Below, in pieces: positions 15,143-25,228 of a stretch of DNA of 57,190 nucleotides. A model generated the notes under the pieces. It was not told the DNA's origin, did not search any database, and was given only the letters and a program-made list of their open reading frames with translations. The position numbers were made by a program, and so were the translations under genes. The DNA is from Streptomyces glomeratus (GTDB lineage: Bacteria > Actinomycetota > Actinomycetes > Streptomycetales > Streptomycetaceae): NCBI RefSeq assembly GCF_021462825.1, contig NZ_JAKEEB010000038.1, forward strand, positions 1-57,190, in the 5' to 3' direction. The first letter of the stretch is position 1; each line of letters opens with the position of its first letter.

Positions 15143-17989
15143 ATGACGACGAGCCAGGAGATACCTGCCGGTCAGGCGGATACGGCCAAGCGCGAGAGAG
15201 GCCTTGACCTGGGTGGGCTGCTGGTGAGGGCTGCGGAGCAGTTCCCGCGGCACGGGGTGCGCTACTGCACGGGAGAGCGGCCCCTCGACCACACCCTTTG
15301 CACCTATCCGCAACTCCTCGACGAGTCGCTCCGTCTGCTGAGTTCCCTGCGGGAGGCGGGGGCTCGTCCGGAGCAGGTCGTAGCGCTGTTGCTCGAGCGG
15401 CCCGAGGACTTCATTCCGGCCTTCTGGGCGTGCCTGCTCGGAGGGTTCACCGCCTGCCCGCTGGTCCCCGTCCGAAACGACCCGCAGCGGTGGGCAGCGC
15501 AGCTCAGCCACGTCAACACCCTGTTCGAGAGACCGCTCGTGGTCACCGACCGTCGTACCCGGCAGGAACTGCCCGCCGTCGAGGACCTGGCGGTCGCCAC
15601 CTTCGAGGACCTGGTTCTGGCCGCGGCCGGCATGGACGCGCGCACTGTCGCGGTGACGGCTGCCGCCCCGGACGACGTCGCGCTGCTGGTGCTCACCTCC
15701 GGTTCCACCGGCGCTGCCAAGGCGGTGCGGCTCACCCACGGCAACCTTCTGGCCTCCATGGCCGCGAAGGCCGAGGTGCAGATGCTCGGCGCGGACGATG
15801 TGACGCTCAACTGGATCTCGTACGACCATGTCGCCGCGCTGCTCGAGGCACACCTGCTTCCCCTGTCCGTAGGGGCTGTCCAACTGCAGGCGTCACCGGA
15901 GTCGGTCCTGGCCGACCCGATGCGCTTCCTCGAGCTGATCGACGCCCACCGGGTGACGATGACGTTCACCCCGAATTTCCTGCTGGGGTTGATCAACAAG
16001 GCTCTCGACCAGCTGCCGGCTTCGCTTCCCCTGGACCTGTCCTGCCTGCGGCACATCGTTTCCGGCGGGGAGGCGAATCCGGTGGCCACGGGCACCGGAT
16101 TCCTCGACCGGCTGGCCCCGTACGGGCTTCACCGCGGAGCCCTGTGGCCCGCCTTCGGGATGACCGAGACCTGTGCCGGCAGCATCTACAACCGGGAGTT
16201 CCCCGACGCCGACCACGGCGCCGAGTTCGCAGCAGTCGGGCGGCCCGTCGAAGGGCTGCGGATCAGGATCGCGGCAGAGGGCGGCAACACCCCCCTTGCC
16301 GATGGCGAAGTCGGCGAGGTGCAGCTCACGGGACCGATGATCACCGGTGGGTACTGGAACAACAAGGATGCGACCCAGACCGCGTTCACGGCGGACGGCT
16401 GGTTCCGGACCGGTGACCTCGGCCGGCTCACCGGCGGACGACTGAGCCTCGTCGGGCGGAGCAAGGACAGCATCATCGTCAACGGCGTCAACTACTACAG
16501 CCACGACCTCGAGTCGGTGCTCGACGACCTCGAGGGCGTGGAGAAGTCCTTCGTCGCCGCTTTCCCGACGCGTCCGCAGGGCAGCGACACCGAGCAACTC
16601 GCGGTCGCGTTCGCGGTCACCCCCGACGTGGCCGGCGACGAGGCGGCGCTGCACCGCCTGCTCATCGCGATCAGGAACAGTGTCGTGCTGCACTGGGGGT
16701 TCCGTCCGGCGCTGCTGCTGCCGCTTCCCAAGGACGCCTTTCCGAAGACGAGTCTGGGCAAGATCCCGCGAGCGCTCATGCGTCGCCGGCTGGAGTCCGG
16801 TGACTACGCCGGCCACCTGGAGTCGGTGCAGAAGCTGGTGACCCGTCAACTCGGAGGTCACGTCGCCCCTTCGGGCTTGGTGGAGGAGACCCTCGCGGAG
16901 CTGTACGGTGACCTCTTCGAGGCGGAACCGTCCACCATCAGCGCCACTGCCGGTTTCTTCGACCTCGGCGGTACCTCACTGGACATTCTGCGCCTCAAAA
17001 GGCTGATCTCCCAGCGCTTCCCCGGCGCGGAGCTTCCGGTACTGGCGATCCTCACCTCGCCCAGCATCCGCGAACTGGCCGCACGCATCGAGTCGGGCCG
17101 CGGCGCAGAGCCCGCCCCGTACGATCCGATCGTTCCGCTGCAGACCAGCGGGGACAAGACGCCGCTCTTCTGCGTCCACCCCGGGGTCGGCGAGGTGCTC
17201 GTCTTCGTGAACCTGGCCAAGTACTTCGTCCACGAGCGGCCCTTCTACGCCCTCCGGGCGCGCGGGTTCAACCCGGGGGAGAAGCCGTTCGGGAGCTTTG
17301 CGGAGATGGCCCGCAGCTACGCGGACGCGATCCGCTCCAAGCAGCCGCACGGCCCGTACGCGATCGCCGGATACTCCTTCGGCGCTGCGGTGGCCTTCGA
17401 GGTGGCCAAACTCCTGGAGGCGGAGGGCGAGCGCGTGGACTTCCTTGGAAGCTTCAACCTCCCCCCGCACATCAAGTACCGCATGGACGAACTCGACTTC
17501 ATCGAGACCGCGGTCAACCTGGCAATGTTCCTGGATCTGATCTCCAAGCAACAGGCGAGCACACTGCCCGCCGAGCTGCGCCCGCTGAGCAAGCGGGAGC
17601 AGCTGAGCCGATTGATCGACATCGCGCCCCCGGACCGTCTCGCCGAACTCGACCTGGACCTGGAGCGGTTCACCGCGTGGGCCGAGCTCGCCAACGGCCT
17701 CACCGGCCTCGGCCGGACCTACCAGCCCACCGGCAGCGTCGCCCGGATGAACGTCTTCTACGCCGTCCCGCTCCGCGGCAGCAAACAGGACTGGCTGAAC
17801 AACGAGCTGAAGCGCTGGGAGGACTTCACCCGCGAGGCTCCCCGGTACATCGATGTGCCCGGCGAGCACTACACCCTCATGGGGCCGAAGCACGTGGCCG
17901 TCTTCCAGTCCATCCTGCGGGCCGAGCTCGACCGGGCGCTGTCCGCACCCCCCTCCGCGCCACACCCGACCGGGCCGAGCGGGAACTGA
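15143..17989 (+). CDS. NRPS-like A-T-TE enzyme (aryl-quinone/furanone synthase type)
   Basis: 948 residues: adenylation domain about 40-570 (A3 motif LTSGSTG at 184-190; GMTETCAGS from 339), carrier domain with DLGGTSLDI (phosphopantetheine Ser612), and thioesterase about 660-930 (GYSFG with Ser745, His909). There is no condensation domain. This architecture and the GMTETCAGSIYN motif match fungal atromentin/asterriquinone synthetases and the Streptomyces polyporic-acid synthase of echoside and terfestatin clusters, which activate an aryl-pyruvate and couple two of them in the TE domain. Whether the product is a terphenylquinone, a furanone or another dimer cannot be told here. ATG 15143 has GGGAGGG upstream. 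First gene of the biosynthetic operon. Confidence 0.85.
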   Translation: MTTSQEIPAGQADTAKRERGLDLGGLLVRAAEQFPRHGVRYCTGERPLDHTLCTYPQLLDESLRLLSSLREAGARPEQVVALLLERPEDFIPAFWACLLGGFTACPLVPVRNDPQRWAAQLSHVNTLFERPLVVTDRRTRQELPAVEDLAVATFEDLVLAAAGMDARTVAVTAAAPDDVALLVLTSGSTGAAKAVRLTHGNLLASMAAKAEVQMLGADDVTLNWISYDHVAALLEAHLLPLSVGAVQLQASPESVLADPMRFLELIDAHRVTMTFTPNFLLGLINKALDQLPASLPLDLSCLRHIVSGGEANPVATGTGFLDRLAPYGLHRGALWPAFGMTETCAGSIYNREFPDADHGAEFAAVGRPVEGLRIRIAAEGGNTPLADGEVGEVQLTGPMITGGYWNNKDATQTAFTADGWFRTGDLGRLTGGRLSLVGRSKDSIIVNGVNYYSHDLESVLDDLEGVEKSFVAAFPTRPQGSDTEQLAVAFAVTPDVAGDEAALHRLLIAIRNSVVLHWGFRPALLLPLPKDAFPKTSLGKIPRALMRRRLESGDYAGHLESVQKLVTRQLGGHVAPSGLVEETLAELYGDLFEAEPSTISATAGFFDLGGTSLDILRLKRLISQRFPGAELPVLAILTSPSIRELAARIESGRGAEPAPYDPIVPLQTSGDKTPLFCVHPGVGEVLVFVNLAKYFVHERPFYALRARGFNPGEKPFGSFAEMARSYADAIRSKQPHGPYAIAGYSFGAAVAFEVAKLLEAEGERVDFLGSFNLPPHIKYRMDELDFIETAVNLAMFLDLISKQQASTLPAELRPLSKREQLSRLIDIAPPDRLAELDLDLERFTAWAELANGLTGLGRTYQPTGSVARMNVFYAVPLRGSKQDWLNNELKRWEDFTREAPRYIDVPGEHYTLMGPKHVAVFQSILRAELDRALSAPPSAPHPTGPSGN

Positions 17990-18008
17990 GGGAAGGCAGA
18001 ACACCCAG

Positions 18009-18953
18009 ATGCTCGGAAAGAAGATCCTGATGACCGGGGCGACCGGTCTGGTGGCGCGCACGGCGGCCGAGACGCTCGCGGAGCACAACGAGGTGTGGTG
18101 TCTCGGCCGGTTCACGGAGCCGGAGGTGGAGCGACGACTCAGCGACCGGGGAATACGGACCTGGCGTTGGGACATGGCCGGTGACGGACTTGACGGGGTC
18201 CCCGACGACTTCACCCACGTGCTGCACGCGGCGGTCGAGCGCGGCGACGGGGACTTCGAGGAGGTGGTGGCGGTGAACTCCGTCGCCACCGGGCGCCTGA
18301 TGACCCACTGCCGAGCCGCCGAGGCCTTTCTGTTCGTCTCCACCAGCGCGCTCTACGCACCCCAGGCTCCGGACCACCGGCACACCGAGGACGACCCGCT
18401 GGGGGCCGAGTCGGCATGGCTGCCGACGTACCCGGTCGGCAAGCTGGCCACCGAGGGCGCCGTGCGTGCGCTCGCCGCGACGCTCGGCCTGCCCACCACC
18501 ATCGCCCGGCTCAACGTCGCCTACGGGCCGCACGGGCACGGCGGGCTTCCGGTCATCTTCTACCGGTCGATGCTTGCCGGACAGCCGATCGCTGTTCCCC
18601 ACGCAGGTCAGCACTATTGCTCCCCGATCCACACCGACGACATCGCCCGTCACATTCCACGGCTGTGGGCCGCGGCAGGAGTACCCGCGACCGTCGTGAA
18701 CTGGGGAGGAGACGAGGTCGTCGGCGTGCAGGACCTCATGACCCACGTCTCCGAGCTCACCGGGGTGCCCGTCGACTTCGTGCCGAGCGACGTCACCCGC
18801 GCTGTCATCGCGTTCGACGACACCCGCCGCAGAAGCATCGTCGGCGATTGCGAGAAGTCCTGGCGCGACGGGGTCCGGGAGGCCCTGGACGCGCACTTTC
18901 CCGGCACCGTCGAAGCCGGCACCAAGAGAGAGGTTTCCCACCGTGACCAGTGA
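18009..18953 (+). CDS. NAD(P)-dependent extended short-chain dehydrogenase/epimerase
   Basis: 314 residues. The nucleotide-binding motif is MTGATGLV near the N-terminus, in the form TGxxG with the third glycine replaced. The catalytic pair is Tyr141/Lys145 (YPVGK), with FVSTSALYAP as the upstream Ser/Thr strand. In terphenyl clusters a reductase acts on the quinone made by the A-T-TE enzyme; this position and fold fit that job. It follows the NRPS-like gene by 19 bp and overlaps the methyltransferase by 11 bp, so the three are one transcript. Confidence 0.85.
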   Translation: MLGKKILMTGATGLVARTAAETLAEHNEVWCLGRFTEPEVERRLSDRGIRTWRWDMAGDGLDGVPDDFTHVLHAAVERGDGDFEEVVAVNSVATGRLMTHCRAAEAFLFVSTSALYAPQAPDHRHTEDDPLGAESAWLPTYPVGKLATEGAVRALAATLGLPTTIARLNVAYGPHGHGGLPVIFYRSMLAGQPIAVPHAGQHYCSPIHTDDIARHIPRLWAAAGVPATVVNWGGDEVVGVQDLMTHVSELTGVPVDFVPSDVTRAVIAFDDTRRRSIVGDCEKSWRDGVREALDAHFPGTVEAGTKREVSHRDQ

Positions 18954-19971
18954 AACGTCTGCCGAACCGCAAGTGCTGGGGCTGCTGGAACGCGCGCTGA
19001 GCGCCGGCTGCGCGGCCTCGCTGCGGGCTGCCGTGAAACTCGGCCTCGCCGACGCCCTCGGCGACACCCCGGCGACGGCGGACGACCTCGCCGCCGCGGT
19101 CGACGCCGACCCGGACGCGCTGCGGCGACTGCTGCGCTCGCTCACCTGCTATGAGGTCTTTGCGGAGGACTCCGGGGGCCGGTTCGTCCACACGGAGGTC
19201 TCGCGGCTGCTTCGTGCGGACGCTCCGGACAGCCTCAACCACCTCGTGCTGTGGATGACGGAGCCGTGGACCTGGGAGCTGTGGGGCCGTCTCGACGAGT
19301 CGGTTCGCACCGGGAAGGACGTATTCGTCGATCTGCACGGCCGGGAGTTCTTCGACCACCTGCACGTCGCCTGGCCGGAGTCCGCGGCGGTGTTCGACCT
19401 TGCGATGACCCAGGCGAGCAGGCAGTCCGCCACCGCGATAGCCGGCGCCCTGCCGCTGTCCGGCGCCCGGACCGTCGCCGACATCGGTGGCGGACAGGGT
19501 TTCCTGCTGGCCTCGCTGCTGGAGCACCACCCCGACGTCCGGGGGATCCTGTTCGACCGGCCGGACGTGGTGGCCAACGCCGACGCCCGGCTGCTCGACG
19601 GCGGGGCGCTCGCCGAGCGGGTGCGGCTGATGCCCGGCGACTGCCGTCAGGAGGTCCCGGCCGACGTCGATGCGTACGTCTTCAAGAACATCCTCGGGAT
19701 GAACGACGAGGACGCCGTCGTCGTGCTGGGCAACGTCGTGAAGACCGCCCGCGCGGGCGCCCGGGTGATCATCGTGGAGAACTTCGTCGACGACGGCCCG
19801 GGGCAGAGGTTCAGCACCGCGATGGATCTGCGGATGCTCCTCACCGTCGGCGGCAGAAAGCACACCCGAGAGGGATTGCTCGGGCTCGTGGAGCGGTCGG
19901 GCCTCGTCGTCCGCGACGTGCGGCCGGTCAACTCCTACCAGCACATGATCGAAGCCACGACCCCCGCGTAG
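18943..19971 (+). CDS. SAM-dependent O-methyltransferase (acetylserotonin-OMT-like)
   Basis: 342 residues from a GTG at 18943 that overlaps the preceding gene. The N-terminal dimerisation/winged-helix part (AVKLGLADALGDTPATADDL) precedes the SAM motif ADIGGGQG at 179-186. FKNILGMNDEDAV stands where the family usually has the catalytic-base region (LKxxxHDWxD); no His is visible there, which is unusual. It probably methylates a phenolic or quinol hydroxyl of the NRPS-like product. Confidence 0.85.
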   Translation: MTSETSAEPQVLGLLERALSAGCAASLRAAVKLGLADALGDTPATADDLAAAVDADPDALRRLLRSLTCYEVFAEDSGGRFVHTEVSRLLRADAPDSLNHLVLWMTEPWTWELWGRLDESVRTGKDVFVDLHGREFFDHLHVAWPESAAVFDLAMTQASRQSATAIAGALPLSGARTVADIGGGQGFLLASLLEHHPDVRGILFDRPDVVANADARLLDGGALAERVRLMPGDCRQEVPADVDAYVFKNILGMNDEDAVVVLGNVVKTARAGARVIIVENFVDDGPGQRFSTAMDLRMLLTVGGRKHTREGLLGLVERSGLVVRDVRPVNSYQHMIEATTPA

Positions 19972-20037
19972 CCGCGGTGCGGCCCGCACAGGGCCGATCG
20001 GCACGGCAGTTGGTCCGAGGGAACCGGAGAAGGGTGG

Positions 20038-21477
20038 ATGCACATGACCGAGGCCGCCGACGTACTGGTGGTGGGGGCGGGACCCACCGGCCTGCTGTTG
20101 GCCGGGGACCTGGCCGCCGCCGGGGTACGGGTCACCCTGCTGGAGCGGCGCCGGCACGCCGACGCCAACCTGACCCGCGCCTTCGCCGTGCACGCCCGCA
20201 CCCTGGAGGTGCTGGACGCACGGGGCCTCGCCGACGAACTGGTCGCCCTCGGAAGGACGGCGCCGGTGGTAGGGGTCTTCGGCAAGCTCGAACTTCACCT
20301 GCACCGGCTCCGCACCCGCTTCCCGTTCGTGCTGATCACGCCGCAGTACAACCTCGAGGGGCTGCTGGAGCGGCGTGCGCTCGACGCCGGGGTGCGGATC
20401 GTGCGAGGTGCCGAGGTGGTGGCGCTGCGCCAGAGGGACGACGGCGTCGAGGTGGAGACGGCCGGCCAGGGCAGCTTCAGCGGCCGGTACGTGGTGGGGT
20501 GCGACGGCGTGCGCAGCGCGGTGCGGCGGCTGACCGGGATCGGGTTCCCCGGCCGGTCGGTGGTCCGTTCGGTGATGCTGGCCGACGTCCGGCTCAAGGA
20601 CATCCCCGCCGAGGCGGTGACCACCAACTCCAACGAGTACGGATTCGCCTCCCTGGTGCCTTTCGGCGACGGCTGGTACCGGGCGATCGGCTGGGTCGCC
20701 GGGGACGACCGGCCCGATGACGCGCCGGTGACGGCGGAGGAGCTGGCCGGACTGCTGCTGCGGGTGCTCGGCTCCGACTACGGTATGCACGACCCGCGCT
20801 GGATCTCGCGCTTCCACAGCGACGAGCGGCAGGCCGTGCGCTACCGCGAGGGACGGGTGCTGCTGGCGGGCGACGCCGCACACGTGCACTCGCCCGCCGG
20901 GGGCATGGGCATGAACACGGGGCTGCAGGATGCCGTCAATCTGAGCTGGAAGCTGGCCGCGGTGGTTCAGGAACGGGCCGGGGAGCAACTGCTCGACTCC
21001 TACGAGCAGGAGCGCTACCCCGTCGGAAAGCAGGCGTTGCGTGTCTCCGGTTCCATCACCCGGGGAGTGCTGGGCACCCGCCGCAGCGGTCGACTGCGCC
21101 GACTGCGCGGCCTCGTACTGCCCCTGGTTTCCCGGGTGAGCTCGCTCACCGCGCTGGGGGAGCGTCTGCTCTCCGGCATCGGCATCGCCTATCCCGCGCC
21201 GCGTGGCAGCCACCGGCTCACCGGCCACCGGGTGCCCGACCTGCGGCTCGCGGGCGGGAGGCGGCTGTACGAGGTGCTGCGCGACGGCAGGTTCGTGCTG
21301 GTCACCCGGGGCCGGCCGGTGCCGGAGTCGGAGTGGCTCCACATCGCCGCTCCCGCCGGATCCCTGCGCAGCACCCTGTTGATCCGCCCGGACGGCCATA
21401 TCGCCTGGGCCGCTGAGGACCCGGACACCGGGCAGCTGCGTGCTGCGCTGGATCGTTGGCCGGTGGCGGTTCGCTGA
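20038..21477 (+). CDS. FAD-dependent aromatic monooxygenase (UbiH/PHBH class A)
   Basis: 479 residues. The FAD-binding motif is VVGAGPTG at 11-18, the middle region has GCDGVRSAVRR, and GDAAHVHSPAGGMGMNTG places the second FAD motif at Asp279. The C-terminal thioredoxin-like tail (DGRFVLVTRG) is that of the aromatic hydroxylases used on polyketide and phenolic scaffolds. Probable role: ring hydroxylation of the aryl dimer. An ATG two codons later is an alternative start; GGAGAAGG precedes both. Last gene of the first biosynthetic set. Confidence 0.88.
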   Translation: MHMTEAADVLVVGAGPTGLLLAGDLAAAGVRVTLLERRRHADANLTRAFAVHARTLEVLDARGLADELVALGRTAPVVGVFGKLELHLHRLRTRFPFVLITPQYNLEGLLERRALDAGVRIVRGAEVVALRQRDDGVEVETAGQGSFSGRYVVGCDGVRSAVRRLTGIGFPGRSVVRSVMLADVRLKDIPAEAVTTNSNEYGFASLVPFGDGWYRAIGWVAGDDRPDDAPVTAEELAGLLLRVLGSDYGMHDPRWISRFHSDERQAVRYREGRVLLAGDAAHVHSPAGGMGMNTGLQDAVNLSWKLAAVVQERAGEQLLDSYEQERYPVGKQALRVSGSITRGVLGTRRSGRLRRLRGLVLPLVSRVSSLTALGERLLSGIGIAYPAPRGSHRLTGHRVPDLRLAGGRRLYEVLRDGRFVLVTRGRPVPESEWLHIAAPAGSLRSTLLIRPDGHIAWAAEDPDTGQLRAALDRWPVAVR

Positions 21478-21695
21478 GCCGCGCTCAGGCCGAGCCCTCC
21501 CGGCGCGGCCGCGTGGCGATGGCCGGGGCGGCCGGGCCGCCGCCACCGGGGCAAGGCGGTTCGGCAGCGTGACGCCGCAGAAACGTCCCCGACATGCGGA
21601 CGTAGATCACAACACGGACACAGCGTCACTCGAGGATCACTGAAAGTGCTTGTCCGGGTGCATGATGCCGCCACCACCGGCCTCCGAGGAGACCC

Positions 21696-21968
21696 ATGCG
21701 CCGCACTTGCATCTCGATACTCGCCACTGCCGCACTCATGCTGACCGGATGCTCCAACTCCGACTCGGGCAGTGACAAACCGTCGGCGCCGAGCCCCGCC
21801 GGGACGGCCGGCTCGGCCTCCGACCCCGCCCGTGCACGGCAGATCGCCGCGTGCGCCGCCGCGATCACCGCCGCGAAGAACGACTCCGCGGACAGCGGTC
21901 TGCCCCAGTGCGCGAAACTGTCTCCGGACGACTACCTCAAAGCGATCAAGGACGCGAACAAGCGATAA
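21696..21968 (+). CDS. Small secreted lipoprotein
   Basis: 90 residues. A short positively charged N-terminus (MRRTC) is followed by a hydrophobic stretch and the lipobox LTGC with Cys19. The mature part is Ser/Ala/Pro-rich, then ARARQIAACAAAITAAK and a second Cys, which could form a disulfide. GGAG precedes the ATG. This is a common kind of small Streptomyces lipoprotein; no function can be assigned, and it may be unrelated to the biosynthetic genes around it. Confidence 0.7.
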   Translation: MRRTCISILATAALMLTGCSNSDSGSDKPSAPSPAGTAGSASDPARARQIAACAAAITAAKNDSADSGLPQCAKLSPDDYLKAIKDANKR

Positions 21969-22462
21969 CGCGCGCGCTGCAGAGGCGGATCGACGAGCCC
22001 ACGGCGTCCGCCGCGGTCAGCGATCAGGATGCGGCCCCGCACAGGCCGAGGAGCCCGGCGGGTGCCGTAATCCAGCATGAAGACCGCCGCACCCGGTGCG
22101 GCCGCGACCGGCCACGGCGGCGGCGGGTACAGGGTCGGTGTCCCAAAGCGGACCCCCCGAGGCGTGCGTCAAGGGCCGTACCGGTCGTCTTCGGCCAACT
22201 GAAGCGGAAGCCGGCAGGGACCGGGCCCCCCGGGCGACCGCGACAACCCGGCGGTCGAAGGCAGTGGTCACGGGGCGGTTCGGGCCTGCCGTGACCGGTC
22301 GGTCCTGCGGGGCGGGTGGCCCACGCGACCGTCCTGATCTGGCGGCGAACCACCGGCGATATTCAGTTAAAACGGCTGGAGCGGCCGACTCGGGGGTTTT
22401 GAAGGGTACCGTCGTGAAACATCTCGGTGAGGTTGAAAAAAATTCCTTCGGAAGGAAACGAG
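21969..22462. other. Long leader region before the dikinase gene
   Basis: About 490 bases with no convincing gene on either strand. The last part is unusually A/T-rich for the window (GATATTCAGTTAAAAC near 22359 and a run of A's at about 22435), as expected of a promoter or leader. I looked for a short peptide gene because the next but one protein has an RRE-like domain, and found none that stands out. Confidence 0.4.
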
Positions 22463-25228
22463 TTGTCGCTCACCGCCGGGCCCGATCGCCGACTCCTTCA
22501 CGTCCTCAGCCCTTCCCATGACGGTTCTCTGATCGCCGAGTTGGCCGGTGGAAAAGGGAGAAACCTCCACGCTCTGACGGAGTACGGTTTTCAAGTACCG
22601 CGCTGGTCCGTGCTCGGCCTCGACGTTTTCGGAGAATTTTGCCGCGGCAGCGGGCTGGAGGAGCACCTGGGAGACCTGCTTGGCGATGGCTGGGCGGGCA
22701 GGGCGCGGCAGATCGCCGAAGAGATCGCGCGTCGGATCGAGGCCGCGCCGCTCGACGGGCGCATCGCCGGGGCCATCGCCCTGGCCTACCGGCAGGCCGG
22801 TGGCGGCCTGGTGGCCGTCCGCTCGTCCGGCCCGGAGGAGGACGGTTCGCAGCACTCCTTCGCCGGCCAGTACGACAGCTTCCTCAACGTTTCCGGGCCG
22901 GAGGAGGTCATCGCCCATGTGCGCCGCTGCTGGGCCTCCGGATTCTCGGAACGCTCCCTGCGCTACCGCGCACAACGCGGACTGCCGCCCGACACCCGAG
23001 GCGTCGCCGTCATCGTCCAGCGCATGGTGCCCGCCGAGCGCAGCGGCGTGCTGTTCACCGCCGACCCGACGACCGGCCGCACGGACCGCTATGTGGTCAG
23101 CGCCGTCCACGGACTGGGGGAGGGGCTGGTGTCCGGCGCGGTCGACGCCGACACCGTGGTCCTGGACGCCACCACGGGGGAAACGCTGCGCACGCTGATC
23201 GGCGACAAGCAGGAACGCTACGAGGCCGGCAGCGGACCCGGCTGCGAAGTGACGCCGGTCGTCGACGTGGACCGCACGGCACTGTCGCTGACCGCCGACG
23301 ACCTGGCCCGGCTGCATGTCGTCGGAAGGCGCGCCGTCGAACACTACGGTGCCCCGCAGGACATCGAGTGGGCCATCGCCGACGGCACCCTGTGGGTCCT
23401 GCAGAGCCGGCCCGTCACCACCCTCGCTCCCACGGCCCGCACCGCGCCCGAACCCGAAGGGGAACTGCGGATCTGGGACAACTCCAACATCATCGAGAGC
23501 TTCAGCGGTGTCGTCTCCCCCCTCACCTACAGCTTCGCCGCCGACGTCTACGCCAAGGTGTACGAGAGCTACGCCCGCGCACTGGGCGTACGCGGCGAGG
23601 CACTGCGCGAGGTGCAGGAGTGGACCCCGCACCTGCTCGGTTACGTCCATGGACGGGTCTACTACAACCTGTACCACTGGTACCGCATGGTGCGCCTGGC
23701 GCCGCTCTATCCACTCAACCGCCGAGTTCTCGAGAAATCCCTGGGCGTCGCGGAGAGCGTTTCCGACGAGACCGCCGAGTCCCTTCATCCCTTTACACCT
23801 CGGACCGGCCTTCGCGGCCGGATTTCGCGGCTGACCCGTACGGTGATCTTCGCCGGAAGGTTCCTGACCATCCGGAGATCCGTGGAGGTCTTCCACCGGG
23901 ATTTCCACCGTTCGTACGCGATCTTCAACAATGTCGATTACGACGCGCTGCCCGGTGACGAAACCTACCGCCGATTCCGTCGACTGCAGAGGGAACTCAT
24001 CGAGAAATGGGGCCCGATGCAGGTCCTGGACGCCACGATCCTGCTTTCCATCGGCCTGCTCGCTCTGCTCACCCGCAGGTGGTTGCCCCATGCCCCCGAG
24101 TGGTTCACCTGGGCCGCGGCCGCCCCGGGGGGCAACGTCGAGTCCGCCGAACCGGTGTGGGCCCTGGCCGCGCTGGCCGCTGAGGCGCATGCCGACCCCG
24201 AGGTCCGGAACCTGCTGGAAAACACCCTCGACACCGACGCCTACGGAGCGCTGCGCGAGGCCGGCCATACCGGGTTCCTGGCCCACGTGGACGCGTACAT
24301 CGCCGACTACGGCTACCGCAGCCCCGACGAACTCAAGCTGGAGGTCCCCGACCTCCGCGAGAACCCGGCGGGACTGTTCACCCTGCTGCGGGACGCGCCC
24401 CGGAACGGTACGGGAGGCGGCGCTTCCCACAGCACCGGCGAGGCCGACGCCTACCTCGACCGGCATCTGCACGGTCCCCGCCGCTGGGTGTACGAGCGCA
24501 TCCGGGGCAAGGCCAGGGCGGCGCTCGCCGACCGGGAACGGTTGAGGTTCTGCCGCACCCGTGCCTTCGGCGCGGCCAAACGCATGCTGCGTGCCCTGGG
24601 GCGCGACTTGGCACGCACCGGAGCCATAGAGACCTGGAATGACGTGTTCATGCTACGTCTGGAGGAAATCCGGGGCGCCTATGAGGGCATGATCGTGCAC
24701 ACCGAGCTGAAGGAACTGGCCGCGCTGCGCCGCAGGCAACTAGCCGCCGACGCGGCACTGCACGCCCCGTCCCGCTTCTCCACCCGCGGCGCCCCCTACT
24801 GGTCGCGCAACCTGGAGCGGGCGGGCTGGACCGCCGAACCGGCCGCCCGCGGCGGTGCCCGCGAACTGCACGGCACACCCTCCTGCCCCGGCACCGCCGA
24901 AGGACGTGCCGTGGTCACCGACACCCCATGCGACGTCGGAGGCGGCATCCTGCTCGCCTACCGCACCGACCCCGGCTGGGTGGCCGCGCTTCCCTCGGCC
25001 GCCGCTCTCGTCATCGAACGCGGCAGCCCGCTGACCCATGTCGCCGTCGTGGCACGGGAGCTGGGCATCCCGACCGTGGTCCAGGTCAAGGGCGCGACCA
25101 CCGAGATCGGCACCGGCATGCTGCTGCGCGTCGACGGCGCCGCCGGAACGGTGACCGTACTCGGCGACCCACCAGACGGCGGCGCGACCGTACATCCGGA
25201 CGCTCCCAGGAGGGAGACACATCCGTGA
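22463..25228 (+). CDS. PEP-synthase / rifampin-phosphotransferase-like dikinase
   Basis: About 921 residues from a TTG at 22463 with GGAAGGAAA upstream; a GTG at 22427 is the alternative. The N-terminal ATP-grasp domain has GGKGRNL, VRSSGPEEDG (Arg120) and VQRMVPAERSGVLFTADP. The C-terminal swivelling phosphohistidine domain has RGSPLTHVAVVARELG with His859. The middle region of about 450 residues is unlike PEP synthase and should bind the acceptor, as in rifampin phosphotransferase. Expected chemistry: transfer of the ATP beta-phosphate through His859 to a small molecule or pyruvate. It may self-protect by phosphorylation or activate an intermediate. The stop overlaps the next start by 4 bp. 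Confidence 0.82.
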   Translation: MSLTAGPDRRLLHVLSPSHDGSLIAELAGGKGRNLHALTEYGFQVPRWSVLGLDVFGEFCRGSGLEEHLGDLLGDGWAGRARQIAEEIARRIEAAPLDGRIAGAIALAYRQAGGGLVAVRSSGPEEDGSQHSFAGQYDSFLNVSGPEEVIAHVRRCWASGFSERSLRYRAQRGLPPDTRGVAVIVQRMVPAERSGVLFTADPTTGRTDRYVVSAVHGLGEGLVSGAVDADTVVLDATTGETLRTLIGDKQERYEAGSGPGCEVTPVVDVDRTALSLTADDLARLHVVGRRAVEHYGAPQDIEWAIADGTLWVLQSRPVTTLAPTARTAPEPEGELRIWDNSNIIESFSGVVSPLTYSFAADVYAKVYESYARALGVRGEALREVQEWTPHLLGYVHGRVYYNLYHWYRMVRLAPLYPLNRRVLEKSLGVAESVSDETAESLHPFTPRTGLRGRISRLTRTVIFAGRFLTIRRSVEVFHRDFHRSYAIFNNVDYDALPGDETYRRFRRLQRELIEKWGPMQVLDATILLSIGLLALLTRRWLPHAPEWFTWAAAAPGGNVESAEPVWALAALAAEAHADPEVRNLLENTLDTDAYGALREAGHTGFLAHVDAYIADYGYRSPDELKLEVPDLRENPAGLFTLLRDAPRNGTGGGASHSTGEADAYLDRHLHGPRRWVYERIRGKARAALADRERLRFCRTRAFGAAKRMLRALGRDLARTGAIETWNDVFMLRLEEIRGAYEGMIVHTELKELAALRRRQLAADAALHAPSRFSTRGAPYWSRNLERAGWTAEPAARGGARELHGTPSCPGTAEGRAVVTDTPCDVGGGILLAYRTDPGWVAALPSAAALVIERGSPLTHVAVVARELGIPTVVQVKGATTEIGTGMLLRVDGAAGTVTVLGDPPDGGATVHPDAPRRETHP

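Noticed and set aside
18805..21546. 913-codon open frame on the minus strand
   Set aside because: It is antisense to three clear genes, rich in His/Gln/Arg with no domain, and is a product of the GC-rich codon pattern.
22367..24472. 701-codon minus-strand frame over the dikinase gene
   Set aside because: Antisense to strong ATP-grasp motifs; no start context or domains.
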